64,000 bases of DNA. Source: Thozetella sp. PMI_491. Lineage: Eukaryota > Ascomycota > Sordariomycetes > Chaetosphaeriales > Chaetosphaeriaceae. The stretch covers positions 434,001-498,000 of the forward strand of contig MU270063.1 of assembly GCA_021432635.1 (NCBI GenBank), read 5' to 3'. A program made the translations under genes and the position numbers. The notes under the pieces were generated by a model. That model saw nothing but the letters and a program-made list of their open reading frames with translations. It had not been told where the DNA came from and made no database searches. Shown piece after piece: positions 45,753 to 56,455 of this stretch; position 1 is the stretch's first letter; each line of letters starts with the position of its first letter.

Positions 45753-46945
45753 TTACTGGGAATCGGCCACCTCCACCACTAGTTTTCCTTTGGCGTGGCC
45801 TCTGAGATATTCGACATACGCCTATACGGTGCATCATTATTAGTGCCCGAACCTAGGTGCGGCAACTTGTCAAGACTACGTACCTGCTTTGCGTCCTCGA
45901 ATTTCCAACTGCCGCCGATGTGCGGTCTGAAAGAACCCGCTTCGAGTTCCGTCTTCACTCGGTTCATTGTTTTGTCATCCACGAACATGCTGATTTGAGT
46001 GTTCTTTCTCGGAACCCCGCCTAGCCAGACTGGCCAGAAATTATTACTGATCATTCCCCAGATGGACCACAGCATTGCGCCGAATTTCACCGTTACTGGT
46101 GCGTGGACGCCGACGGATGCATAAGGATGCTGCGAGCCAGCCTTGAGATATCTGGCCGAATTGTGCCACAGCAATTGGCTCCCAAAGGCATCCATGATAC
46201 AGTCAAACCCTTTGATCTCGGTTTCTAGACCATACTTGGTCGCGATGTAGTCTGGTAGGGAACTGTTATCAGGTAACTGGTCATAAGCGACCACCTCGTC
46301 GCATCCGAGCTGTTTGGCAAGTTCTTCGTTCGACGCCGAGCAGACACCCACTATCTTGCCCTCGGGTCCCACCGCCTTGCGCGCCAGCTGTGTGGCGATA
46401 TTTCCAATCCCACCACAACATGAGTTTACCAAGACTTGTGCCCCGGGCTTCAACTCTGCAGCGTCAAGCAGCACGAGGGCTGTCGCAGCCGATACAGCAC
46501 AAGCGGAAGCCACATCAAACGGCACCGCATCCGGCTTTACAGCGATGTGGGCTGACTCGACTGCTAAATACTCGGCCAGGGAGCCGGCGCCCTTGCCGAT
46601 GTGGGCCGGGACAGCGATTGTGCCGAACACCGGTGTCCCAACAGGCAACTCGCGGCCGCCAGAGGAGCTCTCTGTGACAACCTTCTCCCCCACCGCAACA
46701 ATGGTACCGGAAAAGTCGGTCTCAGCAACGGCTGGAGTTTTTCGAAAGAGAAATGGTACGATTTGTGCCATGAGAGACGTCCCTGGATGGAGCGCGACAT
46801 GGGAGACACGGACAAGGACAGAGGTTGGCGTCGTGAGGGTGGGGACGGGAACTTGAGCGAGCTTGATCGTCCGTGATGGCAAGCCGACGCGGGTATATGT
46901 CCACGCCTTCATCGTTGGAGGGACCTCTTGTTGCGAATGCGACAT
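45753..46945 (-). CDS. Medium-chain dehydrogenase, zeta-crystallin/quinone oxidoreductase-like
   Basis: These NADPH-dependent MDR enzymes reduce quinones or activated double bonds and lack catalytic zinc. Two exons, 46945-45884 and 45821-45753, join across a 62-nt intron and give 376 residues. Without splicing the frame would run into an unrelated tail, while the join yields the expected end YLRGHAKGKLVVEV. Landmarks are MKAWTYTRVGLPSRTIKL at the N-terminus, the GROES-like domain (VLVRVSHVALHPGT, TDFSGTIVAVGEKV), and the nucleotide site VNSCCGGIGNIATQLARKAV near the middle. The start is the first in-frame ATG. It converges with the genes on its left. A role in the neighbouring amino-sugar genes is possible but not shown. 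Confidence 0.88.
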
Positions 46946-47805
46946 GGCGGATTTGGTGTTGTGTCGCTTAAAATTGCTCAAGGGTTGGGTTGATCAAAAA
47001 TAGTCAAGATAAGCAATCTGCTTGAGTTCTGGCGAAACCGGTAGCGTTGGAAAGCGACTCGTATTGAGCAGACAAGGAACCCCAGAAACTGTCACATGCG
47101 TTGGGGTTTTAGCGCTTTGGCCTACGTGTTCTTGTGTAGGTATGTAGTCACACATGCTGAGGAATGGCTAGTCTTCCATGCGGCTGAAGCAGCCCAGAAC
47201 GCCACACAGGATCAGGACGCTTGGCAATTGAGGAGAGCCGCAAACACCCGAACGACTCAGAGTTCAGGCAAGGCACAAAGTTAGACAAGCTAGACCCCAG
47301 CTCATGACAATGGCCCCGTGAGTCATTTAGTTATTGCCGTGAAGAGTTCCATACCTCGTCTCACCTTGAGGTGTTGGAGAGGCAATACTAATCGACGTAG
47401 CGCAAAGTCGCTATATTCGCTGGATCACAATCTAAGCCTTACAGTATCTACCATATGAACTTGGCGTTTAAAGCCACGAGCGTAGAGACACGGAAATGGC
47501 CGAGTTGCTGGCTAGCAGCTCAGACCGACAGAGCCTATTTCTGCGACCACCAACGCTTAGTTCGTGTTGAGTGTAGAAGGGCAGGCATTTGATATCTCAA
47601 TGGGATAAATGAAATACCTTAGTCCTCTAGAAGCCGATATATACTGCTTGCTAGTTACCACATTATGCATGATACCACCCCGAATCCTCCGTAGAAAGTC
47701 CTTGAATGTCACCACATCATTAATTTAAACTTTATAACTAACTAACCATAACAAGACACAAATAATCACAAAATGATAAAGCGGTCGATCTAACGACTGC
47801 TCTCC
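46946..47805. other. AT-rich intergenic stretch before the P450 relic
   Basis: It holds the dehydrogenase promoter at its left. The region 47600-47780 is markedly AT-rich. A 62-codon frame at 47096-47284 has no domain and is not annotated. The missing front of the P450 was not found here. Confidence 0.5.
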
Positions 47806-48693
47806 AGTCTGAAATTCGCACCAATAGGTCTTCTGGAGTTATCGAAATCATACCATGGGTCAACAAGATATCTTTTGACATTATTGGGGTCGCGGGCCGC
47901 GGCCGAGACTTTAATAGGATTCAGAACGATATTCTTTCGCTCCTAATTAAGTCGAATAACTTTGCAAATAATGAGCTCTGCGATCAGTTGCTCACCTTTC
48001 TTGCAGCTGGGTAAGCTGAAGCGTGAACCCACGTCCGATGCAGCGGATAGATCAGCTTTGCTAACAACAACGCAGCCACGAGACCACCTCGGCTGCCCTC
48101 AGCTGGGTATGCTATCTGCTGGCTAAGCATAAGGACGTTCAATCCGCTTTACGAGCTGAAGTCCGGCGTGCCAACATGCCTTTCAATGTGGATGCGCAAT
48201 CTGCCGGAAAGACGATATTGCCGACACGATAGACTCTATGCTACTTCTTAATGGCGTGATAAACGAATGCCTGCGTCTGTATCCCACGATCCCGATATCA
48301 GGACGCCTGGCCAAGCAGGATACCACGATTATCAACCACTTCATACTGAAAGGGACTAGGGTCCCGATACCCTTTTGGATTCTTAACTACTTACTATATC
48401 TCTGGGGGCTCGACGTCGAAGATTTCAAGCCAGATCGGTGGATACAAGACGGCAGGCCAAACAAGAACGGCGGAGCGACGAGCGACTATGCCAATATGAC
48501 CTTTTTGCACGGCCCACGCGCGTGCATTGGGCAAAACTTTGCGCGAGCTGAGCTCAAGCGTATTCTTGCTGCCTTGGTTTCGTCATTCGAGTGGGAGTTG
48601 GGCATGGACGATAAGGAGGGTTATCCTATAGGAATTATAACCTTTAGACCCGCCGACGGGCTTCGTTTGAAATTTCGGCCTATTAAGTGGTGA
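47806..48693 (+). pseudogene. Decayed cytochrome P450 gene
   Basis: The plus strand carries the back part of a fungal P450. A segment near 47830-48009 reads FDIIGVAGRGRDFN and then jumps directly to DILSLLIKSNNF, so about a hundred codons are missing between them. A proper intron leads to HETTSAALSW, the oxygen-binding helix. A one-base frameshift occurs near 48205-48215. The frame then runs to the end with NECLRLYPT (the ExxR helix has ECLR), DFKPDRWI and the heme loop FLHGPRACIGQNFA with its cysteine. The N-terminal half is absent. The gene is thus truncated at the 5' side, deleted internally and frameshifted, and cannot make a normal enzyme. The back part is still well kept, so inactivation looks fairly recent. 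Confidence 0.85.
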
Positions 48694-50087
48694 TGAGGAG
48701 CCTCAAAAATGCTCGCTAAACCAACGCGCGCGTACATGTTCACATACACACATCTATATACGCCACAGTCATAGCTCGGAGTGGAGCTTAAATAGCGAAC
48801 CTACTCAATATCCGTTTATAAGAATAGAAGAGAGTACCTCTCCATTTCCCGAAAATTATGGCAAGCGAGGGTCAAAGGAGGCAGTCCAAGTTCAACCGGG
48901 CTGTGTTGGACTTTGGGATATAGGGTTCGGAGAGACGCATTATACCCTTTGATATGGCTTGGATTTCTCCGAGACGCTTGTTCACGGATGTGCTAGCCTC
49001 TAGCTAAGGCTACTTAAGCTATCTGGAGGCTCGTGAATTATAGTTATTACGATCCTAGTTGCGGGAACTAGCGATTGACTGACAGCTTACCGGGACCTCG
49101 TGAGTTGTTAGACCTAACTGCCTGAGTCAGACAAGATGCCCTGGTATGTGGCTTGCCTGCGCCATGGATTCTGCCTAGGCTAGAACTGGGACTGTTAGCC
49201 AAGAAGTAAACGGTAGTGCCCGTCTTAGGTTTCTTCGAAAATAGAGTAGGGACGGCAGAATGCGCGGAGGAGCTTAGCTGAAACCTTTTCGTACTAGTGC
49301 TGAATTTGCTTTATTGCCAGGTTTGCATGCAATACGGATAGGGCCTGAACTTAGGGTAGTTCTTCGTCATGATTCTGAGCGACCTGAGCAATGTATTCTC
49401 TCCCATCCGGCTGAGCCGTAGGAGCACATATCCCGACGTGTCACTCTCCTCTGCTCTCTGAACCTGAACTATGAGGGAGACCGTGACAGGTAGACAGCGA
49501 GGTACCTGCTCCGTCTTTCCACTTGACCGGAAAGGTCTACGTGTTTTTACAAATGTATAGTTGATAAGAAGACGTTGATGTCTATCAAGCCAAGTTTGAG
49601 CTCGCGTTCCGGGCATATTGGCTGGGGGTGATTGAGGCCGTAAGACAGGCGAATGTGGTCAGTCCATCGCTAGCGTGGTTGAACAAAGAAAGTCGAACTC
49701 GACCAACCAATCGCAGGAGCGGCCAGCCGAGTGTGTGCTAAACGAACTCGCCGCGTACGTCAATTGTGTCCGACTTGGTCAGGGGTCGCCGTCGCACTCA
49801 TTCAAGCTTTTGTACTAAGAACTTTGACGGTACGTCGTAGCCGGAACCTGACTTGTGTGCCTATCCGTTTCTCCCGTGTGCTACGGCCACCGGCGACTGA
49901 CATTAACCGGCGACTAGGGGTTGCTAAAAATAAGATCTCGCGAAAGCCCTCAGCTCCGGACAATGGCGATGGTATATGAAAAGGCCCTTTCGGGTTGCCT
50001 ACCTGTCAACTGTGCTTCTTCTATCATCTCATCCAACGACAACTCTCTTCGTGGCTCCGATACACCAAGCCAAGAACCCAATCCAAC
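48694..50087. other. Intergenic stretch
   Basis: A minus-strand frame at 49311-49616 (101 codons) has no recognisable family. No tRNA or transposon feature is seen. The promoter of the next secreted protein gene lies at the right end. Confidence 0.5.
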
Positions 50088-51087
50088 ATGAAGCGTGCCA
50101 CTGCCCTCTTCTTCTCCCTCGCCGTGTGAGTTGTGATGGTCCGGTGTCTCCAACAAGCAGACTACTGACGGGATGGGTCCTAGGTCCACCGCCGCGCAGG
50201 AAGTCACTTTCTGTCCGACCATTACGTCGGTGATTCCTTGCGCGACTTGCGCGACGCTTGACTGCCTCGAGCTCGCGCGCGTCACTGTCCCTTGCGGGTG
50301 CTCGTCGTTTGTGCAAGCCGTCACTACTTCGCGCTCCTGTTCAAACGGATGCCCTGCAGGCTGCGGCGCTACTGATTATGAGACTGTTGTGGAAACATGC
50401 CCACCTCGTTCCTTCTCTAGCCACCCAGTCTCTACTCCGTCACCTCTTCCTCATCCGCCTGCTTCACCCTCGGTCCCCGGCCACTCGGCTGCGAGTCCCT
50501 CAGTTCCAAGCCATCCAGTAGCTTCTCCCTCACTTTCTACCCACTCCATTGCTGCTCCGTCACCACGTCCTCATCCGCCTGCTTCGCCCTCAGTCCCAGG
50601 CCACTCGGCTAGGAGTCCATCACTTTCCACCCACTCCATTGCTACTCCCTCGCTTCCTCCTCATTCACAGCCTAGCGGATCTGCCCATACGATCTCAGTT
50701 CCCACCGGCTCCGTTCATACTATTTCCTTCCCTGCCAGCTCCGTCCCCTGTCCCACGATTACGGAAACGGTCAGGCCGGCGAACTGCACGCCAACCAACG
50801 TCGCGGGATGGTCCGGGTGCATGGAGCCGATGTGCATGGAGCTGGTGAGCCTTACGGTCCCGTGCAGCTGCGTCAAGGAGCTGCCGGTCAAGACGACCAC
50901 CGTCACCACATGTGCTTGCCGCACAGGCTGCGGGACGGTCACCAGCTTGATGTATCTGCCATGTCCATTCTCGCCGCCGCCGACTCTGGCGACCGTGACG
51001 GTTCCAACCACCCGTACGGCCAACCCAACCGGTTCTGTTTCGCCTGTGGGGTGCGCACTGCCCCCGAAATCCATTGCATCGGATTGA
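50088..51087 (+). CDS. Secreted protein with two related Cys modules and repeat linker
   Basis: No named family is recognised, although similar Cys modules are frequent in filamentous fungi. Two exons, 50088-50125 and 50184-51087, join across a 58-nt GTGAGT..TAG intron and give 313 residues. The leader is short and hydrophobic (ALFFSLAVSTAAQ). Module one starts CPTITSVIPC and contains VTVPCGC, then CPAGCG and ETCP. Module two near the end starts CPTITETV and contains LTVPCSC, then CRTGCG and LPCP, so the two share the order CPTIT, TVPCxC, GCG, CP. Between them lies a 110-residue Ser/Pro/His-rich linker built of repeats such as SPSVPGHS and STHSIA. Secretion is inferred. It may be a cell-wall or surface protein; effector function is not shown. 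Confidence 0.8.
50431..50620 (+). repeat. 120-bp-spaced direct repeat in the linker
   Basis: About 70 bases at 50431-50500 recur at 50551-50620, exactly 120 bases later, with few changes. The unit encodes PSPxPHPPASPSVPGHSA. A further partial copy of the STHSIA part follows near 50623-50650. Confidence 0.8.
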
Positions 51088-51981
51088 CCACGGATGGAGG
51101 CCAGATCGATCTCGCATCACTGGGACGCCGGCGATACAAGGAACTCGGAGCTTATAGATTGGCTAACTACACTTTGGATGGCAACCCAGCTGCAATGCGC
51201 GTTGTGTTTTGGGTAGCGGAAGAACGTTTGCACCCTCGCTAGTAGCCAACCAGCCTTTGTCTTGCTCCAAAAGTTACCCACGCCTGTGTCTAGCCCAAAA
51301 AGTTACTCTATTGAACTCAATATTGTTCATCATACACTCTCGGGAATTGATAAAACCCTGGTATCTGTCCCTCTATCCACCTGGTGCAGATCCTGTGGCA
51401 CCATCCAGTTCTTATCTACCGGGCAGCTTGCCGGGTATAGATAAGAAGCCCCCCAATAATCCCAGGACGGCGACAGCCGACAGCATAGCTGGCCGTTGCA
51501 ACACCCCGCACGTCCACCTGGCGTCGTACACTTGCATATGGCACCTATCACCTTACTGAGTCTTGGCTGCGTACCTAGTCTATCTTTCCTAACGCGGCGC
51601 CCACCCCGGAAGTAACTGGGTGGTGCAAGATAAGACACCACCCAGACACCACCCCCGACTCGGGGCAATTATCCTACTCTGCCTTCTTATCAAGGTCTAG
51701 GGCTGGCTGCTCGCCACCCCTCGTTTTGGGGGTGACGCGTGAGCATTATCGCGAAATCCACCTTTCCCCCGACCGGGTACTTGCCGCCAGCTCGGCCGAT
51801 GCCAGCCATATCTCGGTGCATATCCACATTCAACCTAGCCGCGCATCTTTCGATACTGAACCACGACGTGGCCCTGTGGCGCGAGACGAGGCCTTGAACC
51901 TTTTATACCCCATTGCATCTCCTCGGAGCCTACCCCTCGCCTTCTGTGACCCCAAGTTCCCCGGAGCATCCTCTGACCACA
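51088..51981. other. Intergenic stretch before the DAL5-like gene
   Basis: It contains the 3' flank of the secreted protein gene and the carrier promoter. Short direct and inverted repeats of CACCACCC-type occur around 51600-51660. No gene is seen. Confidence 0.5.
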
Positions 51982-54038
51982 ATGGCGTCCGAGATCACAA
52001 CACTTCCGGCCGAGATGAAGTCGACGCTCGACATTGGCCATACTGACAACCCGGAAAAGATCGGTTATGCCGAAAAACCGGAGAAGAGATCGAGCGCGGA
52101 CGAGGAGGGCAGCGTTGGCGAAGGAAAGGTGTCGGAGGAGGGTTCGTATCCTCCGATCGCAGTCTCTTAGAAAATAGCTAACTATGTCTAGAGGTCGAGC
52201 ACCCCGAATACACTGAGGAAGAGTATAAGCGTCTGAAGCGCAAATTCGACCGCTATCTGCTGCCTCTGATGTGGCTCTGCTACGGCATCCAGCAGACGGA
52301 CAAGACGTCTATCGGCACCCAGGCAACTTTTGGGCTGCGCACAGATACCGGCCTCGTCGGCCAACAGTATTCCTGGCTCACCACCATCTTTTACATCACA
52401 TACATGTGCTTCGAGTTTCCATCGAACCTCCTCCTTCAACGCTGGATGATGGGCCGTACCCTCTCTATTTACATGCTCTGCTGGGGCGTAGTGGTGCTCT
52501 GCATCGGTTTCGCCCAGAACTTTACCCAACTCATCACCCTGCGAGCTCTACAGGGCATGTTCGAGTGCTGCATCAGTCCCGGTTTCATCCTCGTCGTCGG
52601 CAGCTGGTACACCACCCGTGAGCATGCCTCCCGCGCCCTGGTCTTCCAGAGCGCCAATGCCGGGTTCGGAATCATCTCAAGCCTCGTCCTGTATGGCATT
52701 GGGTCGAAGCAGTACCAGGATCCTAGCTTTCAGGCCTGGCGCTACATGTCCTACTTTCTCGGTAGTCTAACTATCATCGTGGGCACCCTCTGCCTATTCT
52801 TGCTGGGGACGCCATCAGAGGTGCGCTGGCTCACTCCAGAGGAGAAAAAGATGGCGAACACGCGCATCCTGTCCAACAACACCGGTCACGACCGAACGGG
52901 CATTAAGAAGTGGAGATGGGAGCAGGCTCGCGAGTGTCTTATTGATCCCTGCTTCTGGTTTGCCGGCCTGAACGCCTTCCTCAGCTCGGTTCCCAACGGT
53001 GGGCTAACCACCTTTGGGTCTATTATCACCACTAGCTTTGGTTTCACGAACCTCCAAGTAATCCTGCTCGACATCCCCCGAAGCACGTTCTCGGTTCTAT
53101 ACTTTGTCGTCATCGGACTGACAGTCAGCAAATGGAAGAACCTGCGCATGTTCTTTATGATGTTTTCAGTCATCCCTCCGTTCATTGGCTTCCTAGTCAT
53201 GGCTCTCCTGCCCAGCGACCCGCAGTACAAGTGGGCGAAATGGGGCGGCTACTTCATGACAGTGCCTTTCGGTGAGTAGTCAATAATTCTGATATCCCAT
53301 CTAACCCCATTCCATTCCCACTCAAGCCCCAGTCAACCCCACTCACCCCCACTCACCCCCACCCCCCAGCCTCTCCCGAGGCAAGTACACACGCATCCAG
53401 GCACACATGCACATACACACACACCAGTCTCGTCCAGGGCAAGCAAGTACTTTCTATAGGGCGGTTCAATCATGAACAGAGAGTTGGATTGGTGCCCAAT
53501 TCCTTGCTTTTAGGCATTTCTTAACCATGCAGACGGCAATGACTGACTCTGGATGTGCTTAGTGATCGGCTTGTTCATGGCTTGGACTCTAATTCCTTCC
53601 AATACGGGCGGCCGGACAAAGAGAACCCTTACATCTTCGTGGACATTCGTGGGATATTGCGTCGGCAATATGACGGGATCCCAGATCTTTCAGGCAAAGG
53701 ATGCGGTAAGGACATGATTAACAGGTGCTAGCGGGAAAATATACTAAAACGGTTACAGCCATCATATACTCCAGGCACGATCGGGTGCTCGGTTTGTTTC
53801 TGTCTCGAGTTTATCCTGATCGTTCTTTGGAGGTTAGTTTTGATGCGACGCAATCACATCAGAGCGAAGAAGTTGCGAGAACAAGGCATCTCCGAAGAAG
53901 ACAGAGTCAGACTAGGCAAAGAGCTAGGGGCGCAAGATATCACAGATCTTCAGAACCCTTATGTGAGTATTTTTCAACCTCAGACCTGATTACCAACCAC
54001 TTTGCTGACGTTTTCTATAGTTCCAGTATACTATGTGA
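51982..54038 (+). CDS. MFS anion:cation symporter, DAL5/allantoate permease family
   Basis: These plasma membrane carriers import small organic anions such as allantoate, nicotinate, pantothenate or ureidosuccinate with protons. Five exons, 51982-52141, 52192-53271, 53563-53705, 53759-53962 and 54021-54038, give 534 residues. The cytosolic N-terminus is charged, followed by the family motif RKFDRYLLPLMWLCYGIQQTDKTS. Further landmarks are GQQYSWLTTIFYITYM, EFPSNLLLQR, GMFECCISPGFILVVGSWY and the loop WLTPEEKKMANTR. The second half has SFGFTNLQVILLDIPRS and IPSNTGGRTKR, then YTPGTIGCSVCF and a charged C-terminal helix. Intron 2 is unusually long (291 nt) and the last exon encodes only five residues (FQYTM). 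The substrate cannot be told from sequence. Confidence 0.9.
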
Positions 54039-54466
54039 ACAGTGTGCCGTAGATGCAAGCTAGTGGAAGATGCCGCTTCCACTGTGGAAACAATCTTCCT
54101 ATCGTACATACTAGATCCTTGTAGCTAGGCCACAAGCGCCCTTAGAGCATAATTCGCAAATGCTGCAGACATTTCCTGATAAATTCTGATCTGAATTGCT
54201 CTTGCTTGTGCTTAGTTCTTGCGTAACTACGACAATAAACTGCTGTTATAATTATTGATATACAGCAATAGCAACGGAAACTTATCACTTAGACAATATT
54301 TGAGAGCAGAGCCGGAATGCTCAATTACTAGTACCTAGACAGATTAGATTAACATGATGAAAATACCGCAATATGTTGTCCAGTCTATTCTATCATTGTG
54401 TTGTCAATTCCTGAACTCCAAACTCATTTCACCCTCAGAACAGTCTTTCTAACCGAATCTCGGCCC
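54039..54466. other. AT-rich gap between converging genes
   Basis: The DAL5-like gene and the next gene converge here. The sequence is AT-rich, as expected for 3' flanks. No gene is seen. Confidence 0.6.
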
Positions 54467-55414
54467 CTAGATAAAGTTCTGTGGCTGGATGCCCAGGCCG
54501 TGCCGATTCTCGCCAGTCCTTGGGTCTAGCGGGGGAATTCGCGAGTACATGTCGATTTCTTCTCTCACTGTACTCACTGTGTCACGTCGATCCTTCCGAC
54601 GGTACTTATCTTGATCTGGGCGAAACTTGTCCAGATCTGGACGCATTTTATTCTGGTCCGGACGCGGCTTGTTCTGTTCTGTCCGTAGCTTGTCCGGCTC
54701 TGGTCGAAACTTGTCCATGTCTGACCGGAACATATCTTGCTCCAGCCGAAACTTGTCCAAGTCGGGCCGTATTTGCCTGTACTCGCCACTATTCAACGAG
54801 GACTTCCGACTCCGGTAGGGCGGGCGCTCTGTGTCAGATTTGGAGGACTTTCGCGGCCGCTGGGCTGTCGCCAGCGCTGGGTGTGAGGACTGCATGGCTG
54901 CCAGCGTCCGGGCGCTCTTTGGGTTCCGTAGGAGCGACGTGCGCACGAGCCCGACCCGCCGCTCTAGCACGTCGCTGTCGTCGTGGTCTACTGATGAGTG
55001 GTACACGGGGGGCACCGCAGCAATGGGATTAAGCCACTGGCCGGGACTCTGGAACGAAGTGATGGACCGCTCCGTCAGAGCGTGCTGGGGAGGAATCCAT
55101 GTCGTATTGTCGACCTCGAGTGTCGAAGACGACATGTTGTTTTTCTTGTTGTTGCTGGGATTGCGGTCCAGAGGCACGGCCCGCTCGGTGTCCACCGAGA
55201 CTGGGCGGGCGCTGATGATCTTCCGCTTCTGGCGGAGGACGACGGCGCCCAGGGTTATGAGCATGATCGTCACTGCTTGGTCAGTCCAACACAAGACGAG
55301 AGCGAGCGGTACGTGAGTCGACTTACGGACGCCGATGACAGCTAGCAATGCGAGATGCGCCGTCTCAGCGATGTCCCTCTTGCGGAACATGTTGAGGGCA
55401 TCTTGGGCATACAT
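54467..55414 (-). CDS. Single-helix membrane protein with charged heptad repeats, 5' end open
   Basis: I do not recognise the family. The supported part has exons 55414-55327 and 55272-54467 (297 residues), starting at MYAQDALNMFRKRD. The frame is open upstream to about 55473 after a TTTAG acceptor and a TACTAAT branch-like sequence, so earlier exons probably exist (candidate frames at 55461-55870). A membrane helix (VTIMLITLGAVV) follows the intron, then a basic stop-transfer segment. The rest is a long polar tail rich in Ser, Asp, Lys and Arg with conserved-looking WIPPQHALTERS. Near the end are eight consecutive heptads of the type DKFRPEx. The acceptor is a tandem AAGCAG, so two isoforms differing by one residue are possible. 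It could link a membrane to cytosolic partners through the charged tail. Confidence 0.65.
   Translation of the reverse strand: MYAQDALNMFRKRDIAETAHLALLAVIGVRKSTHVPLALVLCWTDQAVTIMLITLGAVVLRQKRKIISARPVSVDTERAVPLDRNPSNNKKNNMSSSTLEVDNTTWIPPQHALTERSITSFQSPGQWLNPIAAVPPVYHSSVDHDDSDVLERRVGLVRTSLLRNPKSARTLAAMQSSHPALATAQRPRKSSKSDTERPPYRSRKSSLNSGEYRQIRPDLDKFRLEQDMFRSDMDKFRPEPDKLRTEQNKPRPDQNKMRPDLDKFRPDQDKYRRKDRRDTVSTVREEIDMYSRIPPLDPRTGENRHGLGIQPQNFI
54601..54768. repeat. Eight tandem 21-bp units encoding charged heptads
   Basis: The minus strand encodes eight seven-residue units: DKFRLEQ, DMFRSDM, DKFRPEP, DKLRTEQ, NKPRPDQ, NKMRPDL, DKFRPDQ and DKYRRKD. Each unit is 21 bases with no gap, which keeps the reading frame. 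This is a coding minisatellite. Confidence 0.85.
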
Positions 55415-56455
55415 ATTCAGTACACTGGCCAAGTAACAGTGTGGAGGCGACGATGCGTAGTCAGTGTAAATGGCTAAAGCGCCAACGCCGAGCGATTAGT
55501 ACTATATCCTCGCTACTAGGCTTGTGGCGGGAAAGGCTGGCGAGTACTTCGATTCTTCGTCTTCGAAGACGTCTCTGGATGTTGACCAAAACGCCAACCA
55601 TGTCTGCTCGGTAGTCCCGAGCATTGAGGCGGTATATCAATGTTCTGGCGAGAGCTTGGGTCGACGCCAAGAGACCCAAGAGATGGCCTAAGATCGGCGC
55701 CGGAGCAGAATAGAGTCAGTGTGGGCATAATAGCTTGTAGCTTCGACGCCCAGGCCGAGTCGTTGGTAGGGGTCACCACGGGATTCATTGTGGAGGGCGG
55801 CCAGCAGGGGTTTCAAGGGGACAAAGCTGGATGACTCGTGCGCTCTTTTGGCCGCGGGCGCGGGGCCACTCAAGTGCTTGCATCTCGAAGACGACGGTCA
55901 AAGATGGAACGAGAGGCATATATCCCCCGCTATGCTCGCTCTGTGGGGCTAGCCGTCTTTTTGTTTCAGACAGCCACGGCCGTGTCATGTTGTGGACAGA
56001 GAAGCTCGCTACCGTCGTCACCTCGCCGCTGGGGAAGGCTTGGACGGGGCCGTGCCCTTTGTCTTCGCTGCGGAGCCCAGAGTTTAAATCCAGCCGTGCG
56101 GGCTTCTTCCTCGAGGTCTGGAAAGCTCGGGCACGAATCAGCGCGCAGTGTTTCGAGACCAAAGTGAGCATGGCATTCAAGAGGGCGGACTAGGCCGCGC
56201 TGCGATGTTTCATCGGCAATTCTTACCCACCAGTGCAGACAATGACATCGCACCGTGGCGGCGGATATCTGCGCCAGAGTCCGGCCGAGGGTCAAAGGGG
56301 ACAATGGCTTGGCTCTTATATGGATGATGTCTCGAATATGTGGCTATGGTATTTCGCGCAATTCCTAGTACTCGTGCTCCTCATGGAGCCAACTGTCTGA
56401 CCGTCCACGTGGAGACTAGCAGCAAGTTCGACAATGACATGGTCTCCAGGCTCCG
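55415..56455. other. Possible upstream exons and intergenic stretch
   Basis: On the minus strand, a frame at 55461-55679 contains an alpha-helical basic stretch (NIQRRLRRRRIEVLASL) and another at 55516-55788 starts at an ATG (MNPVVTPTNDSAW). Either could be a first exon of the membrane protein gene, with a CTTAG acceptor near 55690 between them, but I could not join them with confidence. The rest, 55900-56455, is the 3' flank of the hydrolase gene. Confidence 0.35.

Noticed and set aside
47096-47284. 62-codon frame as a possible lost P450 front
   Set aside because: The translation has no P450 membrane anchor or proline-rich hinge pattern.
49311-49616. 101-codon minus-strand frame
   Set aside because: No recognisable family, no intron structure, and no conserved-looking start context.
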